From: an uncultured Mesonia sp.
GTDB lineage: Bacteria; Bacteroidota; Bacteroidia; Flavobacteriales; Flavobacteriaceae
Length of the DNA stretch: 64,000 bases
NCBI GenBank assembly: GCA_958296185.1
Contig: CATQIB010000007.1
Location: forward strand, 195,156 to 259,155
Direction: 5' to 3'
Part shown: positions 60,734 to 64,000 of the stretch, one piece after another
How positions within the stretch are numbered: position 1 is the stretch's first letter
Layout of the letters: every line of letters begins with the position of its first letter
Notes under the pieces: model-generated
What the model was told of the DNA's origin: nothing
Databases searched by the model: none
The model's input: the letters and a program-made list of their open reading frames with translations, nothing else
Translations under genes and position numbers: made by a program

Positions 60734-61864
60734 TTATGAGAACATATCTTTCACTTTTTCAAAAAAAGATTTATCAGACTTTTCTGGATTAGGTTCAAAA
60801 TTATCGTCTCCCTGCATTTTTTCGAAAAATTCTTTTTGTTCTTTATTTAGCGTTTTAGGTGTCCAAACGTTTACATGCACCAGTAAATCTCCTTTACCAT
60901 AGCCGTTTATACTTGGAATTCCTTTATTGCGCAAGCGCAAAATTTTGCCGCTTTGCACGCCAGCTTCAATCTTTATACGTACTTTACCGCTAACGGTTTG
61001 TATTTCTTTAGAAGCCCCTAGTGCTGCCTCAGGAAAACTGATATAAAGATCATAATGCAGGTTATCGCCTTCTCTTTGTAAATGTTGATGTTCTTTTTCT
61101 TCGATGGCAACTAGTAAATCACCGGCTATACCATTACCAGGTGCTTCATTTCCTTTTCCTGAAACCTTTAATTGCATTCCTTCTACTACACCAGCTGGAA
61201 TTTTTATTGATACGGTTTCTTCTTTTTGAATCATACCTTGTGCATCGGCTCCAGCAGGTTTTTTATCAATAACCTGTCCGCTACCTCCACATTGAGTACA
61301 AGGAGAAGCGGTTTGCATACGACCTAAAATGGTATTGGTTACGCGGGTAACTTGCCCCGAACCTTGACAAGTAGAACAAGTACTGTAAGTTGTTCCTGGT
61401 GCTTGCACCTTGCGTTTTACTTTTATTTTTTTCTCTACACCATTGGCAATTTCTTCTAAAGTAAGCTTTACGCGAATACGCATATTGCTGCCTTTAGCAC
61501 GGCGTTGACCGCCACCAAAACCACCACCAAAGCCAGAAAAACCACCTTGACCACCACCAAAAGCAGAGCCAAATATATCTCCAAACTGACTAAAGATATC
61601 ATCCATATTCATTCCTCCGCCGCCAAAGCCACCAGAACCATCAAATGCTGCATGTCCCATTTGGTCATAACGTGCCCTTTTGTCGGGGTTGCTCAATACA
61701 TCATAAGCCTCGGCAGATTTTTTAAACAGCTCCTCGGCTTTAGGGTCATCTGGATTTTTGTCGGGATGGTATTTCACCGCCATTTTGCGATAGGCCTTTT
61801 TAATCTCGGCTTCGGTCGCATTTTTACTCACTCCTAATATGTCGTAATAATCTTCTTTCATCAA
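60734..61864 (-). CDS. dnaJ: Chaperone protein DnaJ
   Basis: J domain [34 protein letters not shown]; Gly-rich region; Cys motifs partly retained ([20 protein letters not shown]). Confidence 0.95.
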   Translation of the reverse strand: MMKEDYYDILGVSKNATEAEIKKAYRKMAVKYHPDKNPDDPKAEELFKKSAEAYDVLSNPDKRARYDQMGHAAFDGSGGFGGGGMNMDDIFSQFGDIFGSAFGGGQGGFSGFGGGFGGGQRRAKGSNMRIRVKLTLEEIANGVEKKIKVKRKVQAPGTTYSTCSTCQGSGQVTRVTNTILGRMQTASPCTQCGGSGQVIDKKPAGADAQGMIQKEETVSIKIPAGVVEGMQLKVSGKGNEAPGNGIAGDLLVAIEEKEHQHLQREGDNLHYDLYISFPEAALGASKEIQTVSGKVRIKIEAGVQSGKILRLRNKGIPSINGYGKGDLLVHVNVWTPKTLNKEQKEFFEKMQGDDNFEPNPEKSDKSFFEKVKDMFS

Positions 61865-61876
61865 TTCTATGTTTAA

Positions 61877-62458
61877 TTACTTACCGGTAACCACTTTTGG
61901 ATAACGAATAATTTTATCCCCTAAGGTATAACCTGTCTCCACCACATCGATTACCTTACCTTTTAATTTTTTGTCGGGTGCCGGAATTTGTGTCACAGCT
62001 TCGTGTATATCGGCATCGAACTTATCGCCAGCTTTAACAGCGATAGGGGCTAAGCCCTTACTTTCTAAAGTTCTGCGTAGTTTATTACTGATAAGCTCTA
62101 CCCCCTTAAGCATATTTTCATCTTCGGACTTCTGAATTTCTTTTAAAGCTCTATCAAAGTCATCTAAAACAGGAAGCATGACCTGCATGATTTCTTCACC
62201 CGCTGTTTTAAACAACTCGATACGCTCTTTACTGGTTCTGCGTTTATAATTTTCAAATTCTGCAAATAGGCGTAAAAACTTATCTTTTTCTTCTTGCAAA
62301 TCATTTTTTAGCTTATCCAATTCACTAATATCTTGGTTGGTATCTTCATCGGCTTCAGCCTGATTTTCTTCGGCATCCTTCTCTATAACATCATTCATTT
62401 CCTGGTCTAGTTGCTCTTTATAATTTTCGCTATTTTGCTTTTCTTGTTCCTTGCTCAT
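61877..62458 (-). CDS. grpE: Nucleotide exchange factor GrpE
   Basis: FAEFENYKRRTSKERIELFKTAGEEIMQVMLPVLDDFDRAL; GYTLGDKIIRYPKVVTGK. Confidence 0.96.
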   Translation of the reverse strand: MSKEQEKQNSENYKEQLDQEMNDVIEKDAEENQAEADEDTNQDISELDKLKNDLQEEKDKFLRLFAEFENYKRRTSKERIELFKTAGEEIMQVMLPVLDDFDRALKEIQKSEDENMLKGVELISNKLRRTLESKGLAPIAVKAGDKFDADIHEAVTQIPAPDKKLKGKVIDVVETGYTLGDKIIRYPKVVTGK

Positions 62459-62618
62459 GATTAATAAAATTAAATCTCTGTTGCCCTATGAGCAAAACTG
62501 TTGCCATTCTTACAAAAATGCCAAAATGTCACCTGTGCTTTTTTATCATATTTTTATGATTTTTTAAATGCCAAACATTGTATTTTTGAGCACATTAAAA
62601 TCAATTATTTATACAACT

Positions 62619-63287
62619 ATGAAAAAAGTATTATTAAACGGTATGCTATTAGCCTTTTTAGGATTAAGCACCGTAGCTTGTAAAAACGAAGCTAAAAATG
62701 AAACCAATCCGAAAGAAGCACAAGAAGTTGCCGAAGCTAGCGCTGAGTCTTCAACTTATGCCATAAACGCTGCAGAGTCAAAAATTGACTGGGTAGGTTC
62801 TAAGCCAGCTGGTGATCATACAGGAACAGTTATGCTAAGCAAAGGTGAATTCACCGTTGATGGCGATAAACTTTCTGGTGGTACGGTGGTTATAGATATG
62901 ACCAGTATCGATGTTACTGACCTTGAAGGTGAAGATCGTGATAAATTAATGGCACACTTAAAAGGAACAGTAGAAGGGCAAGAAGATCATTTTTTTAATG
63001 TAGCTGAATTTCCTACGGCTAAGTTCCAAATCACCGAAGTAAAGGAAATGGATGGCAAAACGATGCTTGCGGGAAATTTAATTATGAAAGATATTTCTAA
63101 AAATATTGAAATCCCTGTAAACTATGAGGTAAATGAAAATAAACTTACCTTAAAAAGCGAGCCGTTTACTATTGATAGAACAAAGTGGAATGTAAACTAT
63201 GCCTCTAAAAGTGTTTTTGACGACTTGAAAGATAAGTTTGTTAACGACGAAATTGAGTTAAGTTTAGTAGTAGTTGCTACAAAATAA
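62619..63287 (+). CDS. YceI-family lipoprotein
   Basis: MKKVLLNGMLLAFLGLSTVACKNE; SKIDWVGSKPAGDHTGTVMLSKGEFTVDG; start re-assigned within ORF 62568. Confidence 0.9.
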   Translation: MKKVLLNGMLLAFLGLSTVACKNEAKNETNPKEAQEVAEASAESSTYAINAAESKIDWVGSKPAGDHTGTVMLSKGEFTVDGDKLSGGTVVIDMTSIDVTDLEGEDRDKLMAHLKGTVEGQEDHFFNVAEFPTAKFQITEVKEMDGKTMLAGNLIMKDISKNIEIPVNYEVNENKLTLKSEPFTIDRTKWNVNYASKSVFDDLKDKFVNDEIELSLVVVATK

Positions 63288-63310
63288 ATACTTTAACTTT
63301 TTACTTTTAT

Positions 63311-63346
63311 AAAAAAGCGGTGAAAATGTTTCACCGCTTTTTTTAT
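63311..63346. terminator. Rho-independent terminator
   Basis: AAAAAGCGGTGAAA-ATG-TTTCACCGCTTTTTTT. Confidence 0.9.
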
Positions 63347-64000
63347 AATAAATCTTCTAAAGCTGGTTTAATATGGGTAAACTTATAAAGAAACCTTTGA
63401 CTATCAATTTTATTATTAGAAACCAGTTGACTGCCAAGCACAATGGTGGCCATTTCTCCCAATGCTAGTTTTAGAGCAAATTCTGGCACATTAGGCAACC
63501 ATAAAGGTTTGTTTAAAACTTTGGCTATTTGTGAAGTGAGTTCTTGATTGGTTACGGGATTAGGAGCAACACCATTATAGACGCCTTCTAACCTATTCTT
63601 TGCAACAAATAAAAAAATACTGGCTAAATCTTCAATATGAATCCAGGATTGCCATTGCTTTCCGCTACCTAAAGGTGCCCCAACACCATATCGCACTGGT
63701 TTAGCTATTTTTTCTAGCGCTCCTCCATTTTTTGATAAAACCAAACCTATCCTAATTTTTGCCACATCTATTCCAAGTTGCTCGAACCCGTCAACTGCAG
63801 CTTCCCATTTTTCAACCACCTCACCTAAAAAATTATCAGCAATTGGGTGTTGGTCTTCATGATATAGCTTTTGAAAATCACTAGGATAGATACCAATGGC
63901 ACTCGCCGAAATAACATGTTCTATATTATGCTCAATACCCTTTAAGGTATCGATTAAAAGTTGGGTAGTAGCTAACCTACTGGATAAAATAATTTCTTTT
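63343..64000 (-). CDS. TIGR01777-family SDR/epimerase-like oxidoreductase (5' end beyond window)
   Basis: Frame is open to the window edge (VISASAIGIYP...GEVVEKWEAAVDGF); RIGLVLSKNGGAL; WQSWIHIEDLASIF; YNGVAPNPVTNQEL. Confidence 0.92.
   Translation of the reverse strand, partial: KEIILSSRLATTQLLIDTLKGIEHNIEHVISASAIGIYPSDFQKLYHEDQHPIADNFLGEVVEKWEAAVDGFEQLGIDVAKIRIGLVLSKNGGALEKIAKPVRYGVGAPLGSGKQWQSWIHIEDLASIFLFVAKNRLEGVYNGVAPNPVTNQELTSQIAKVLNKPLWLPNVPEFALKLALGEMATIVLGSQLVSNNKIDSQRFLYKFTHIKPALEDLL

Overview
64 kb chromosomal window from an AT-rich Bacteroidota genome, most likely a flavobacterium. Supporting signs are TAnnTTTG-type -7 elements, a T9SS C-terminal sorting domain, and DUF4199, DUF2911 and GIN/DUF4097-type proteins. 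Segments: (i) 1-2.6 kb, end of a surface-glycan cluster (DegT aminotransferase, NeuD-like acyltransferase, GT56-like transferase). (ii) 3.7-6.5 kb, putative metal-related ABC/FtsX operon. (iii) 7.6-9.19 kb, mosaic of non-coding near-identical repeats with hairpins. (iv) 9.19-15.9 kb, minus-strand capsule/O-antigen genes (Wzm-like permease, epimerase, UDP-sugar dehydrogenase, Wzc, Wza). (v) 18.7-24.2 kb, LolD-like ATPase followed by an H-NOX signalling locus whose parts look like an un-fused four-step phosphorelay: receiver-only RR, H-NOX, PAS histidine kinase, Hpt, LytTR response regulator. As given, this stretch carries 9 single-base frameshifts in about 4.6 kb. (vi) 24.3-39.1 kb, putative exopolysaccharide locus: T9SS DUF4114 protein, TPR/beta-barrel porin, STAS protein, flippase, GT4, GH-A hydrolase, Ig-like lipoprotein, GT-C-like membrane protein, and a receiver-GT2 fusion. 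(vii) 39.2-64 kb, mostly housekeeping (cob(I)alamin adenosyltransferase, SecA, MeaB, MATE, PPK2, NtrC-type regulator, ABC exporter, DnaJ, GrpE, YceI). The best candidate for an undescribed system is the H-NOX phosphorelay next to the exopolysaccharide locus with the REC-GT2 fusion, possibly linked by LytTR-like promoter boxes. No tRNA, rRNA, CRISPR array or intact transposase was recognised. All family calls come from reading the translations; no database search was run.
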